From Ciceribacter ferrooxidans (lineage in GTDB: Bacteria; Pseudomonadota; Alphaproteobacteria; Rhizobiales; Rhizobiaceae), in NCBI RefSeq assembly GCF_004137355.1, contig NZ_SDVB01000253.1:496001-560000 (forward strand): a DNA stretch of 64,000 nucleotides, written 5' to 3'. This document shows positions 23,826-32,468 of the stretch, piece after piece (the first letter of the stretch is position 1; each line of letters begins with the position of its first letter). Below the pieces are notes generated by a model that had not been told where the DNA came from, made no database searches, and saw only the letters and a list, made by a program, of their open reading frames with translations. Made by a program: the position numbers and the translations under genes.

Positions 23826-25837
23826 CAGACACGAAGAAGAGCGGCGGCGTGCCGGAGGCTGTCCGGCGTCTGCTCGCGCAGGCACAAGGGGCGGGGGCGA
23901 CGGGCTTTCCGAACCCGGACCCTTTGACCGTGGAAGAAGCGGAGCCCGATGAAGCTTCCCTCGAACTCTCTCCGGAGGAGCTGACCGAGGAGTGTGCTCG
24001 CGAGCCGGAGACGGACATCGGCAATGCCCGGCGAATGATCGCCCGGCATGGCGACGACATTCGCCACGTGACCCATGTCGGCTGGCACGGCTACACCGGA
24101 GGGCGCTGGCTCGAAGACGCATCCGGAGCGGTGGTGCGACGGCTCGCCCACAAGGTGGCCGAATGGATCGAGGAAGAGGCGATCCTGCTCGACTGCGACG
24201 ACAAGGAGCGGGCGGCGATCGAGGCCGGCCGTCTGGCGCTCGAGCGGATGAAGGAGATGGGCAAGCCGCCGTCCGTGCGCGAGGAGGCCGACCAGGAGCG
24301 TCTCGCCGAGCTCGACCGGCTGATTGCCGAAGCGGCCGAGGCGGAAGTCGAGAAGGTGCGGCTCGGCCGCCCCAAGGCGGACTGGCCGGACGACTATCAC
24401 GAACTGCACCGGACGCTGAAAGAGAAGGTCAAGAAGGGTGCCGCGGCCGAGCGCGAAAAGCGCAAGATGCTCGACGCGACCTCGGCATGGACGACGGAGC
24501 AATATGCCGAATATGCCCGGCTGCAGAAGGATGTCGAGGCGCTCGACAAGGCGGAAGGCAATCGCACGGGGCGAATGTCGTCCCGCCATGCATGGGCGAA
24601 GCGCAGCGCCTCGACCAGCGCGATCAACAACATGCTGACCGAGACCGCGCCTTACGTCTCCTGCGAGGTGAACGAACTCAACCGCGATCTCTACGCGATC
24701 AACTGCGAGTCGGGAACGCTGCGCTTCCACCAGGTGGAAGAGGACGGCAAGCGGCACTGGCGCGCGCGGCTCGACCCGCACCGTCCGCCCGACCTCATTT
24801 CGAAGCTCGCCAATGCGGTGGTGGACCGCGTGGCCGCCGCGCCGCAATTCGAGGCCTTCCTGAAACAGGTGATGCCGAACGTCGACCTTCGCCGGTTCCT
24901 GCAACGCTTCATGGGCTACTGCCTGCTCGGCAGCACGGCCGAACAGTGCCTGCTGTTCTTCTATGGTGCCGGCCGCAACGGCAAGTCGACCTTCGTCGAC
25001 GTGATGATCGAGATCCTCGGCGACTACGCCGTTTCCATGTCGATCGACAGCTTCGCGGGCGACAAGCGCAGGGCTGGCGCCGAGGCAACGCCTGACCTCG
25101 CACGCCTTCCCGGCGCGCGCATGGTCGCGGCGTCGGAGCCGGAGATGGGGACGCACCTCAAGGACGCGCTCATCAAGACGCTGACCGGAGGCGAACCTAT
25201 CCCGGTGCGACGGCTCAATCAGGACTTCTTCGAGCTGATCCCGCAGTTCAAGATCATTCTCTCCGGCAACCACAAGCCGATCATCCGGGACGATTCGGAC
25301 GGCATCTGGCGGCGGGTGCTACTGGTTCCGTGGGAAATCCAGATCCCGGAGGCAGACGTCGACCGCGACCTGAAGCGCAAGCTCCTGAAGGAGCGCGCCG
25401 GCATCTTCGCATGGCTGGTGAAGGGCGCGCTCGACTATCTGGAAAACGGGCTCGGCGTCCCGGACGTCGTCAGGGCCGCCACCGCCGAGTATCGCGAGGA
25501 GAGCGATCCGATCGGCGCTTTCATCCGCAACGGCTGCCACGTGACCGGCACGGACGATGACCGGTCGAGCCCAGAGGACCTCTTCATCGGCTACTGCAAT
25601 TTCGCCAAGCGGGAGGGCTTGTCGGAGTTCAAGCAGGCGACCTTCAACCGTCGCCTGCCGGACCAGCAGCGGAAGAGCTGGAAGGCCCCGGACGGCACAA
25701 TGCGGCAGTTCCGCAAGGGCAAGAGCGGCAACACGATCTATTACGGCATCACCGTCAAGGCGGATTATATGGGCCGTCAGGGAGAGCCTCCGCCCGGCCG
25801 CTTCGACGACGAGCCGTTCCCGGAGGATTTCGGATGA
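23822..25837 (+). CDS. P4/D5-type phage helicase (SF3)
   Basis: 671 residues. The N-terminal 170 residues are charged and partly coiled coil. The D5_N-type part comes next (about 180-340). The SF3 ATPase domain has Walker A GAGRNGKST near residues 382-390, Walker B near ARMVAASEPE and motif C KIILSGNHKPII. A winged DUF-type C-terminal region ends the protein. It should unwind the origin and fork for phage DNA replication, with the primase at 22331. In P4 the two activities are fused; here they are separate genes. Confidence 0.9.
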   Translation: MTDTKKSGGVPEAVRRLLAQAQGAGATGFPNPDPLTVEEAEPDEASLELSPEELTEECAREPETDIGNARRMIARHGDDIRHVTHVGWHGYTGGRWLEDASGAVVRRLAHKVAEWIEEEAILLDCDDKERAAIEAGRLALERMKEMGKPPSVREEADQERLAELDRLIAEAAEAEVEKVRLGRPKADWPDDYHELHRTLKEKVKKGAAAEREKRKMLDATSAWTTEQYAEYARLQKDVEALDKAEGNRTGRMSSRHAWAKRSASTSAINNMLTETAPYVSCEVNELNRDLYAINCESGTLRFHQVEEDGKRHWRARLDPHRPPDLISKLANAVVDRVAAAPQFEAFLKQVMPNVDLRRFLQRFMGYCLLGSTAEQCLLFFYGAGRNGKSTFVDVMIEILGDYAVSMSIDSFAGDKRRAGAEATPDLARLPGARMVAASEPEMGTHLKDALIKTLTGGEPIPVRRLNQDFFELIPQFKIILSGNHKPIIRDDSDGIWRRVLLVPWEIQIPEADVDRDLKRKLLKERAGIFAWLVKGALDYLENGLGVPDVVRAATAEYREESDPIGAFIRNGCHVTGTDDDRSSPEDLFIGYCNFAKREGLSEFKQATFNRRLPDQQRKSWKAPDGTMRQFRKGKSGNTIYYGITVKADYMGRQGEPPPGRFDDEPFPEDFG

Positions 25838-26100
25838 CAACGACCCGGACCCTTTGCCATGGTGCGTCCGCGCCGCGCCGCCGTCTTGCGCCCCTTCCTC
25901 CGAAGGGTTTGGGGTGGAAACGGGACGAAAGGGAAGCAGGCACAATCTGGCGCTTGTTTGCGTCCCTGTCAAAAGGTGCGGATTTTCAATCACTTATGAC
26001 GCTAGGGAGGCTAGGGAGGCAAACCGCCGCCCTCGCATGGCGCGCGCACACGACAGCGGAAATGGAAAACCATGCGAGCGAGCCGGACAATATGAAATGA
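25834..26100 (+). CDS. doubtful small ORF after helicase gene
   Basis: 88 residues; the ATG overlaps the helicase stop by four bases, which speaks for translation. The amino-acid sequence looks random (basic, with GRLGRQTAALAWRAH), and its last third lies inside a large inverted repeat, which speaks against a conserved protein. Either a short coupled reading frame or chance. Confidence 0.3.
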   Translation: MTTTRTLCHGASAPRRRLAPLPPKGLGWKRDEREAGTIWRLFASLSKGADFQSLMTLGRLGRQTAALAWRAHTTAEMENHASEPDNMK

Positions 26101-26153
26101 ATTTCTGTTTGCGCGCGTCATGCGAGGGTCAAATTTATCTTCCCTAGCCTCCC
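26005..26153. repeat. large imperfect inverted repeat downstream of helicase gene
   Basis: Two arms of about 43 bp (26005-26047 and 26111-26153) face each other across a 63-bp loop. The outer parts share GGGAGGCTAGGGA, the inner parts share CCCTCGCATG(G/A)CGCGCGC with 17 of 18 matches; the centre of each arm has diverged. In the left arm CTAGGGAGG occurs twice in tandem. It could be a replication origin element, a protein-binding cruciform or an mRNA structure. Confidence 0.65.
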
Positions 26154-26207
26154 TTCAATCCGGTCTTTTTGAAAACTCCAACAAAATCAAAGGCGGTTGA
26201 AAGCGGG

Positions 26208-26260
26208 TTTGGGACGCAAGCGGGAATATCAGGGAAGCAAGAGCCGAATTTGGGACGCAA
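26208..26260. repeat. 12-bp direct repeats TTTGGGACGCAA (iteron-like)
   Basis: Exact copies at 26208-26219 and 26249-26260, 41 bp apart. An inverted copy of the core, TTTGCGTCCC, stands at 25957-25966. All lie in the long non-coding stretch between the helicase gene and the gene at 26273. Iteron-like binding sites for an initiator are possible. Confidence 0.5.
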
Positions 26261-26272
26261 AGGGTAGAGACG

Positions 26273-27046
26273 ATGAAAACCGTGACAATCGAGGCCTTCC
26301 TGACCTGGGCCTTTACGCAGGAGCTCTGCAAGGTGGGCGGCGGAGACGGCCTGACGACGGTCGGGGCGTCGAACTGGTCGCTGACGCGGGATGTGGCGAC
26401 GCTGGGCACGCTGATCGACCGCAGCCCGAACATCTATGGCGTGGTGCCCGGCTTCGTCGTCGACGGCGATCCGCATCCGGACGCTGTTGCGGCGGGCGAA
26501 GCGGTCCGTGGCCTCGCGCGCATCGGCTTCGAGATCCCGGAAGGCTGGGCGCCGTTCCCGGACTGGCCGGATGAGCACGGCCTCGTCGCACGCGAGGTGC
26601 GTCGCGTCGTCGACGAGGTGCGGGTGAAGGGCGACCGGCTCTCCGGTCGGCATCTCGTCGCGCTGGTCACGGGGGCGGCGATCCTCGGCCACGGCCCGGA
26701 CTGGACGGCGGATTATCCCGGCCACCGCATGGTGATGAAGAACGGCCAGCCGGCATGGTTCGTCATGAAGAAGGCGAAGGACGCCTTCGGCCGCGTCTAC
26801 GAATACGAGGCCGACGGGTTCAACCGCGTCAGTCAGCGACCGAGGAAGGGGGCATACCGGAGGTTCGAGCTGAAGAACATGATGAGGGGCACGGTGCTCG
26901 CCCGCCTCGACTGGCAGCTCTGGCAGGACGCGCTCGCGGTGCTCGCCGATGACCTGCAGGGGAGCCTTTCACACCACGCGATCGCGCCGTTTTCCGCCGA
27001 CCGGCAGCCGTGGGCGAGGGTGAGAAAAGCGGTTGTTTCCGCATAA
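26273..27046 (+). CDS. unknown phage protein at end of rightward early operon
   Basis: 257 residues, soluble alpha/beta protein, Trp-rich (TIEAFLTWAFTQELCKVG at the start). Its context after primase and helicase and before a terminator suggests a role in replication or in the shift to late expression. No domain recognised; the C-terminal third is helical and basic (MMRGTVLARLDWQLWQDALAVLADDL). Confidence 0.65.
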   Translation: MKTVTIEAFLTWAFTQELCKVGGGDGLTTVGASNWSLTRDVATLGTLIDRSPNIYGVVPGFVVDGDPHPDAVAAGEAVRGLARIGFEIPEGWAPFPDWPDEHGLVAREVRRVVDEVRVKGDRLSGRHLVALVTGAAILGHGPDWTADYPGHRMVMKNGQPAWFVMKKAKDAFGRVYEYEADGFNRVSQRPRKGAYRRFELKNMMRGTVLARLDWQLWQDALAVLADDLQGSLSHHAIAPFSADRQPWARVRKAVVSA

Positions 27047-27141
27047 GTCATTGTAGCGGAAACGAAATCAGCCGTAGAGTTTGCTTTTGACGAGCGGCAG
27101 TTGTTTGACATAGCTTGACCACAGTGAAAAAGGTTCGGAAG

Positions 27142-27171
27142 GCCCGCTGGCGCAAACGCCCGGCGGGCTTT
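27142..27171 (+). terminator. hairpin terminator closing the early rightward operon
   Basis: GCCCGC pairs with GCGGGC around an inner GC-rich part with a CAAA loop; TTTGCATTT follows. It stands between the gene at 26273 and the tail-protein gene at 27189. The late operon therefore needs antitermination or a promoter in 27172-27188 or beyond. Confidence 0.65.
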
Positions 27172-27188
27172 GCATTTGAGGGCGGGCG

Positions 27189-27809
27189 ATGTCTCTGGTG
27201 CTCAAATGGCGGGACGTCTCGGGGATGCAACGCCTCGAGAACGCGATGGGCCGTTTGAGCGGCCCGCAACGGCATATGGCGCTTCAGCGGGCGGTCAATC
27301 ATACCGGCGACAAGGCGCGCACGCAGGTGACGCGGGTTCTCGCCCGGCAGACAGGTCTGCCCTACGGCGTCATCAGGAAGGCGCTCAAGGTCAACAAGGC
27401 GGGCGGTGCCTCCATTTCCGACGGCGAGATTACCGTCAGGACGGACGCCAGTCTGGCCTACGTCATCACCTCGCGCGGCGGCGACATCTCGCTCAAGTAT
27501 TTCAAGGCGCGTGAGACACGCGCAGGCGTGACCGCGGCGCCCTTTGGGCAACGGCAGTTGTTTCCGGGCACCTTCATCAAGGGTGGGCGGTTCCCGAACC
27601 GGGTGACCGCCAAGGGACTGAACGGCCACGTCTACAAGAGGACGGGCAAGGGACGCGGCCCGATCGAGCTGCAGGACTCGGGCGTCATCATCCCGGCCGA
27701 GATGGTATCGGGTGCATCGGCCGAAGCCTTCACCAACGTGGTCGAGGGCGAGCTTCCGAAGCGCACCATGCACGAGATCGAGCGTCTGGCCCCGGGCATC
27801 TTCGACTGA
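27189..27809 (+). CDS. minor tail protein (GpZ-like)
   Basis: 206 residues. Similar in outline to the prophage minor tail Z / gp10-like tail-completion family: an N-terminal helix (MQRLENAMGRLSGPQRHMALQRAVNHTGDKA), then a beta-rich body with ASLAYVITSRGGDISLKYF and FPGTFIKGGRFPNRV. In lambda gpZ is encoded between head and tail genes; here it precedes the terminase, an unusual place. Likely helps join or finish the tail. Confidence 0.7.
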   Translation: MSLVLKWRDVSGMQRLENAMGRLSGPQRHMALQRAVNHTGDKARTQVTRVLARQTGLPYGVIRKALKVNKAGGASISDGEITVRTDASLAYVITSRGGDISLKYFKARETRAGVTAAPFGQRQLFPGTFIKGGRFPNRVTAKGLNGHVYKRTGKGRGPIELQDSGVIIPAEMVSGASAEAFTNVVEGELPKRTMHEIERLAPGIFD

Positions 27810-27902
27810 CCCCACCCCCTAGGTTAGGGACCGTACCCCGCTCCCTCCCCCTGCGGGCGGAGAAGCGCCCGAGTTCTTGTCAGTCTGACGGGTCAGAAAG
27901 TT

Positions 27903-27951
27903 GGGTTAACGGGGTTAACGGGGTTAACGAGGCGGTTAACGCGGGTTATCG
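27903..27951. repeat. 9-bp tandem repeats (GGGTTAACG) before terminase genes
   Basis: Three exact tandem copies of GGGTTAACG at 27903-27929 are followed by two related copies (CGGTTAACG at 27933-27941 and GGGTTATCG at 27943-27951). The unit holds the palindrome GTTAAC. They stand directly upstream of the small terminase gene. Packaging sites (cos or pac) usually lie there and contain repeated terminase-binding sites, so this is the best packaging-site candidate. Confidence 0.6.
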
Positions 27952-27952
27952 G

Positions 27953-28567
27953 ATGGCGGATGTGATGTGGTCGATCGCGCGGATTGCTGCGCGGGACGGC
28001 GTTTCGAAGCCTGCCGTTTCGAAGACCGTAAAAAAGATGCTGGAGGCGAGGCCGGACATTCCAGTCGAGCGCGGAGCACAGGGTCAGGTCCTTGGCATCT
28101 CTCTCGCACACTATGACGAGTTCCGGCAACGGCATGTCAACCCGGCCAAGGCGACTGCCCCGCTCCGACCGATTGAGGGCAGTCTCGTCGATGGGCGCCG
28201 GCTAGCAGATCCACCACGTCTGGTGCCGGATCAGGACAGCTTCGAGGAGGCCCGGCGCCAGTCGGAATGGCTGAAGGTAGGCCGCGAGAAGATCCGGCAC
28301 CAGGAGGACTGCGGACAGCTGGTGCGCCGCGACCGGCTTGAGGATGGGCACCGAGCCATCGGCGCCGAGCTGCTGTCGATCATTCGCCGCCTGCCGAACC
28401 GGGCTGACGACGTGGCGCTCGCGGTCTCGAAGGAGGGGGTGCACGGCGTGCGCGTCCTGTTGCGACAGATCGCTTTCGAGATCGGAAACCAGATGGCCGA
28501 CAAGCTGGCCGAGCTCGCCGAGGCGGCACCCGAGCATGATCCGCTGATAGAGGACGAGGAAGCGTGA
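27953..28567 (+). CDS. terminase small subunit (Nu1-like)
   Basis: 204 residues. An N-terminal HTH (SIARIAARDGVSKPAVSKTVKKML) would bind the packaging site, and the C-terminal half is helical and acidic for contact with the large subunit. Called from position: directly before a GpA-family large subunit and overlapping its start by four bases. The sequence similarity to Nu1 is weak, so the call rests mainly on context. Confidence 0.7.
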   Translation: MADVMWSIARIAARDGVSKPAVSKTVKKMLEARPDIPVERGAQGQVLGISLAHYDEFRQRHVNPAKATAPLRPIEGSLVDGRRLADPPRLVPDQDSFEEARRQSEWLKVGREKIRHQEDCGQLVRRDRLEDGHRAIGAELLSIIRRLPNRADDVALAVSKEGVHGVRVLLRQIAFEIGNQMADKLAELAEAAPEHDPLIEDEEA

Positions 28568-30564
28568 CCATCCATCCCGGGGCTCTCAGGCTGGCGGCTT
28601 CGGTGCTTTCATCGGCGATCCGGCCGCAACCGCCCGTTCCTTTCGACCGCTGGCTTCCTCAAAACATCGTGCTGGTCGACGGCCCGAGGAAAGGCGAGTT
28701 CTGGTCGGCCGAGGATGCGCCCTATCTCGTCGAGATTGCGCAGTGTCTCAGCCAGGAGCATCCGTGCAATCTCGTGTCCGTGCGCAAGGCGCAGCAGACG
28801 GGCGTGACCATTCTGGCGCTCGCCTGGATGATCTACATCGCCGAGAACTGCCCCGATAATGCGCTCTACGGCGTTCCGGGCATCGACGCTCTGCAGGACA
28901 TCAACTCCGGCAAGCTGCAGCCGCTCATCGACGAGTGGCAGCGCAAGACCGGAAAGCAGATCATATTCCCCACGACGAGTCGCTCTGGCGTCGGGTCGAC
29001 GACATACGAGAAGAAGTTTCCGGGCGGGGCGATCTACCTCGCCAACGCCAACACCGTCATGGACCTCTCAGCCAAGACGACCCGCTACGGCGTCAAGGAC
29101 GAGGTGTCCAAGTGGCAGCTGCTGCCGAACGGCGCTGATCCGGAAAACCTCTTCTTCGGCAGGTTCACGGCGTTCCGCCGGCAGAAGAGTTTCAAGATCC
29201 TCGAGCTGTCGACGCCGGAACTCGACAGCGGCGATGCGCTCGGCGAAGGACCCGGCCATTGCCGACTCGACCGGTCTTTCCGTCGGTCGGACCAAAGGTT
29301 CTGGCATGTCCGCTGTCCGGAGTGTGATACCGAGCAAGTGCAGGTTGATGCCAATCTGCTCATCGATCGCGGTCACCCGCACAAGACGGTGATGGCTTGC
29401 GTCAAGTGCGGGCATCACATCTCGGAAATGGAGCGGGTCCAGGCGGTTCGCGCCGGGCGGTACATACCCAGCCTGACGGGACCGGATCGCCATCCGGGCT
29501 TCCATGTCGACGCCTTCATGTCGCTGATGATGTCCTACGAGGCAATTGCCGAGGACAAGATCAGTTATGAGGCGAAGGGCGAGGCGGGCGCCAAGGACTA
29601 TCATAACCTGGTGCTTGCCCTGCCATACCAGATGAAGGGCAATGCGCCCGATCATCAGCGATTGATGGAGCGGCGAGAGAACTACCCTGCCGGCACGATC
29701 CCGTCAGGCGGGCTCATCTTCGTCGCGGGCGCCGACGTACAGTCCTACGGCATCTATTGCGAGGGCGTGGTCTTTGGCGAAGACCGGCAGAGCTGGAACG
29801 TTTTCGCCGAGTTCTTCGAGGGGCCAACGGACAATCCGCAGACCGGGGCATGGGTACTTCTGGACGAATTCTGTTCGCAGGAATTCCCGGATGCCTTCGG
29901 CGTGCTACGCAAGATCGAGGCGCTCGCCGTCGACAGCGGCTACCGCACCAACCAGGTGCTGGAATTCTGCCGGCGCCGCCCCGATACCTACGCCATCAAG
30001 GGCCAGCCCGGTCGCGGTATCCCGGCGATCAGCGCGCCGGCAAAGAAGTCCGTCACCAAGCGCGGCAAACGCAAGCGCTACGGCTCGGCGATGAGCTGGA
30101 ATGTCGGGACGTGGTCACTGAAGGCCGAGCTCTACGGCAACCTGCATAAGGTCGGACTACGATCCGGCGAGGCGGCCGATCCGCCGGGCTACTGCCACTT
30201 CCACATGGATCTCGGCGAAGAGTATTTCCAACAGCTGACGGCGGAGTACTTCCACCAGAAGCTGGTGAAGGGGAAGCTGCACGAGGAGTGGGCGCTCCGG
30301 CGCGAACATAACCATTTCCTCGACTGCCGCATCTATTCGATGGCCATGGCAGAGCACCTCGGCCTGTCCAGACTGACAAAAAGCCAATGGGCAGCGCTGA
30401 GAGCGAAGCGCGAACCGGAGACGGTCGCGGATCTGCTCTCCGCCGACAGCCAGGCCGTGATGGCAAGGCCGCAAGCGCCAGCCTCCGTCGATGACAGCGG
30501 CGAGGCAAAAGAGACGAAACAGCCTGAAAAGGCACGGGTCAACCGGTGGGCAAAGCGCAAATGA
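28564..30564 (+). CDS. terminase large subunit, GpA family
   Basis: 666 residues, the length of lambda gpA. The ATPase region has LVSVRKAQQTGVT (Walker A-like, near residue 73) and PGGAIYLANANTVMDLSAKTTRY in parts. A zinc-like CPECDTEQV..CVKCGHH element follows (about 255-285). The nuclease region contains LIFVAGADVQSYGIYCEGV and a conserved AVDSGYRTNQV. It packages and cuts DNA; GpA-family members usually work at cos sites. Head genes of the same type follow. Confidence 0.93.
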   Translation: MTIHPGALRLAASVLSSAIRPQPPVPFDRWLPQNIVLVDGPRKGEFWSAEDAPYLVEIAQCLSQEHPCNLVSVRKAQQTGVTILALAWMIYIAENCPDNALYGVPGIDALQDINSGKLQPLIDEWQRKTGKQIIFPTTSRSGVGSTTYEKKFPGGAIYLANANTVMDLSAKTTRYGVKDEVSKWQLLPNGADPENLFFGRFTAFRRQKSFKILELSTPELDSGDALGEGPGHCRLDRSFRRSDQRFWHVRCPECDTEQVQVDANLLIDRGHPHKTVMACVKCGHHISEMERVQAVRAGRYIPSLTGPDRHPGFHVDAFMSLMMSYEAIAEDKISYEAKGEAGAKDYHNLVLALPYQMKGNAPDHQRLMERRENYPAGTIPSGGLIFVAGADVQSYGIYCEGVVFGEDRQSWNVFAEFFEGPTDNPQTGAWVLLDEFCSQEFPDAFGVLRKIEALAVDSGYRTNQVLEFCRRRPDTYAIKGQPGRGIPAISAPAKKSVTKRGKRKRYGSAMSWNVGTWSLKAELYGNLHKVGLRSGEAADPPGYCHFHMDLGEEYFQQLTAEYFHQKLVKGKLHEEWALRREHNHFLDCRIYSMAMAEHLGLSRLTKSQWAALRAKREPETVADLLSADSQAVMARPQAPASVDDSGEAKETKQPEKARVNRWAKRK

Positions 30565-32192
30565 CGGAAAAGACGAGGGTCAGGGTCAAGGCCGGGAGTT
30601 CGGCTGGGCCCACGGTCAGACCTGTCGGCCAGCCGTCGCAGCCGCGGCCTCGTGCTGCCTATATGCGCGATACCAAGTCCGGGGTGATCGCTTCGCGTCC
30701 TGCCTCGCTTCGCGAGCATCGTGACGAGGTGAGGCGTATTTATACGCGTGCCGCCGGTCTCGCGATGGACATGCTGCAGAATTCAGGACGGCTTCGCGGT
30801 GCGGCCGATCAGATCCTTGCCGATACCGTCGGCGTAGAACTGCAGCTCAACCCGAAGCCGCAGGTCGAGAGCCTCGGTTATTCGGCGGAAGAGATCACCG
30901 CGCTCGCCCGGGTCATGAAGCAGCACTGGAAAGTGCATTCCTGGAACCCGCTGGAATACGACTTTCGCGCCAAGGCGACGAATGCGCAGCATGTCGACAT
31001 CGGCCTGCGCAACTGGATGGCTTTCGGAGAGAGCACCGGGATCTGCATCTACGTCCCGAAGGCACAGCGCCTGCCCGGTACGACGACAGGCTGGAAATTC
31101 CTGCTGATGTCGCCGAACAAGCTGACGCAGGACACCAGCGAGGTCGAGGGAATGTATCAGGGCGTCATTCACGACGCCCTCGGTCGACCGATCGCCTACC
31201 GTTTCGAAGAACGGCGCGACGGATTGCCCCAGAAGGTCACCTACGCGGCGCGCGACGCCGACGGGCGACAGCTCGTCATGCATGCCTTCGATCCGTTTTC
31301 TGCCGAGGACGTGCGCGGCCTGTCCCTGCTGGTGCCGAATTTCCGCAAGTACCTGATGGCGGAGAATGTCGACGACGCAAACGCCGAGATCCGGTTCCTT
31401 CAGACCGTCTATGCCGCGATCCTGAAAAGCGACAAGCCGAGCGCCGAAGCGTTCGAAGCCTTCGAGGCGATGACGGCCGCCGGGGCCGAAAATGTCGGTG
31501 AGTTCGCCGGCGATGTCGTCGATTACTTCCGGGCAAAGTTCGACCGGGCCGCAGAATCGGAAATTCGCATGGGTCCGGGCGCCGGAGTTTCGCATCTGGC
31601 TCCGGGCGAGGACCTGGAATTCAAGAATATCACGGCGCCGGGACCGGAGAACTCCGAGTTCATGGCCTCGCTGCACCGGGAAACGGCGCGCGGGCTCGGC
31701 ATGAGCTATGGCGGCTATACGCTGGACTACACCAAGGCGACCTATGCCAGCACTAACATGGAGAATTCGGCGATCTGGCCGGTGACGCGGCGGCGAACCG
31801 ACCGGATTGCGGCGCCGCACCAGCTGGTGCCCTATGCCAACGTGATCGACGAGGCCGTCGAAGAAGGGATTATCCCGATCAAGGGCGGTATTGAGGTCTA
31901 TCGCGCCAATCGCGAGAAATTCCTCTGGGCGACCTGCAACGGCCCCGCCAAGCCGACGGCGGACGACGAAAAGCGTGCCAGAGCCGCGAGCGAGCGGATC
32001 GCCAACGGGAGTGGCGATCTCGAGGTGGAATGCGCAGAACTCGGCCTCGACCCGGAAGAGGTCTTCGAGAGCAGGCTTCGCTGGCACGAGAAGTACAAGG
32101 CGTCCGGAATGCCGTCACCGTTCGAGCGCGGGCAGGCCAGCAAGGCCGCGACCGCCGCGCAGGAAAACGCCAACCAGCAGGGAAACGCATGA
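30561..32192 (+). CDS. portal protein, lambda GpB family
   Basis: 543 residues from ATG 30561. Typical portal blocks: TRAAGLAMDMLQNSGRLRGAADQI near the start, WNPLEYDFRAK, DPFSAEDVRGLS and GMSYGGYTLDYTKATYASTN. The dodecameric portal forms the ring through which DNA enters and to which the neck and tail bind. Placed between terminase and gpW, as in lambda. Confidence 0.92.
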   Translation: MTEKTRVRVKAGSSAGPTVRPVGQPSQPRPRAAYMRDTKSGVIASRPASLREHRDEVRRIYTRAAGLAMDMLQNSGRLRGAADQILADTVGVELQLNPKPQVESLGYSAEEITALARVMKQHWKVHSWNPLEYDFRAKATNAQHVDIGLRNWMAFGESTGICIYVPKAQRLPGTTTGWKFLLMSPNKLTQDTSEVEGMYQGVIHDALGRPIAYRFEERRDGLPQKVTYAARDADGRQLVMHAFDPFSAEDVRGLSLLVPNFRKYLMAENVDDANAEIRFLQTVYAAILKSDKPSAEAFEAFEAMTAAGAENVGEFAGDVVDYFRAKFDRAAESEIRMGPGAGVSHLAPGEDLEFKNITAPGPENSEFMASLHRETARGLGMSYGGYTLDYTKATYASTNMENSAIWPVTRRRTDRIAAPHQLVPYANVIDEAVEEGIIPIKGGIEVYRANREKFLWATCNGPAKPTADDEKRARAASERIANGSGDLEVECAELGLDPEEVFESRLRWHEKYKASGMPSPFERGQASKAATAAQENANQQGNA

Positions 32193-32458
32193 CGAATATG
32201 GTCAAGATCGACGGTGTCACCGTCGATGCGGACGATCCGTGCGCGCTATGGCAGGTGCTGTATTCCGCCAAGCTGAAGATGATATCCGGCGAGATCGTGC
32301 AGGAAATGACGATCCAGTCGCCGGTCACACGGGAGACGGTCGTCTTCTCACCCGGCAAGCTCGGAGCCCTCGACCAGGAATTGAACAGGCTCGCCGCAGC
32401 CTGCCAGGCCAAGACCAGTGGTCGCCGGCCGTCTCGCCGCTGGCAATTGAAGTTTTGA
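32189..32458 (+). CDS. head-tail joining protein (gpW-like)
   Basis: 89 residues, starting in the portal stop (ATGA). Small alpha/beta protein (VKIDGVTVDADDPCALWQVLYSAKLKMIS). Position between portal and prohead protease matches lambda gpW, which joins head and tail. Sequence is short, so position is the main evidence. Confidence 0.7.
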   Translation: MTNMVKIDGVTVDADDPCALWQVLYSAKLKMISGEIVQEMTIQSPVTRETVVFSPGKLGALDQELNRLAAACQAKTSGRRPSRRWQLKF

Positions 32459-32468
32459 GGGTGTCGCC

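Noticed and set aside
23372-25273. Long minus-strand open frame opposite the helicase gene (633 codons)
   Set aside because: Mirrors the codon pattern of the clear SF3 helicase gene in high-GC DNA; no motif, start site or neighbour supports it. Similar long shadows oppose 33974-35758 and 46401-48413.
26001-26030. CRISPR-like or satellite array at CTAGGGAGG repeats
   Set aside because: Only two tandem units and no spacer-repeat structure; part of the larger inverted repeat.
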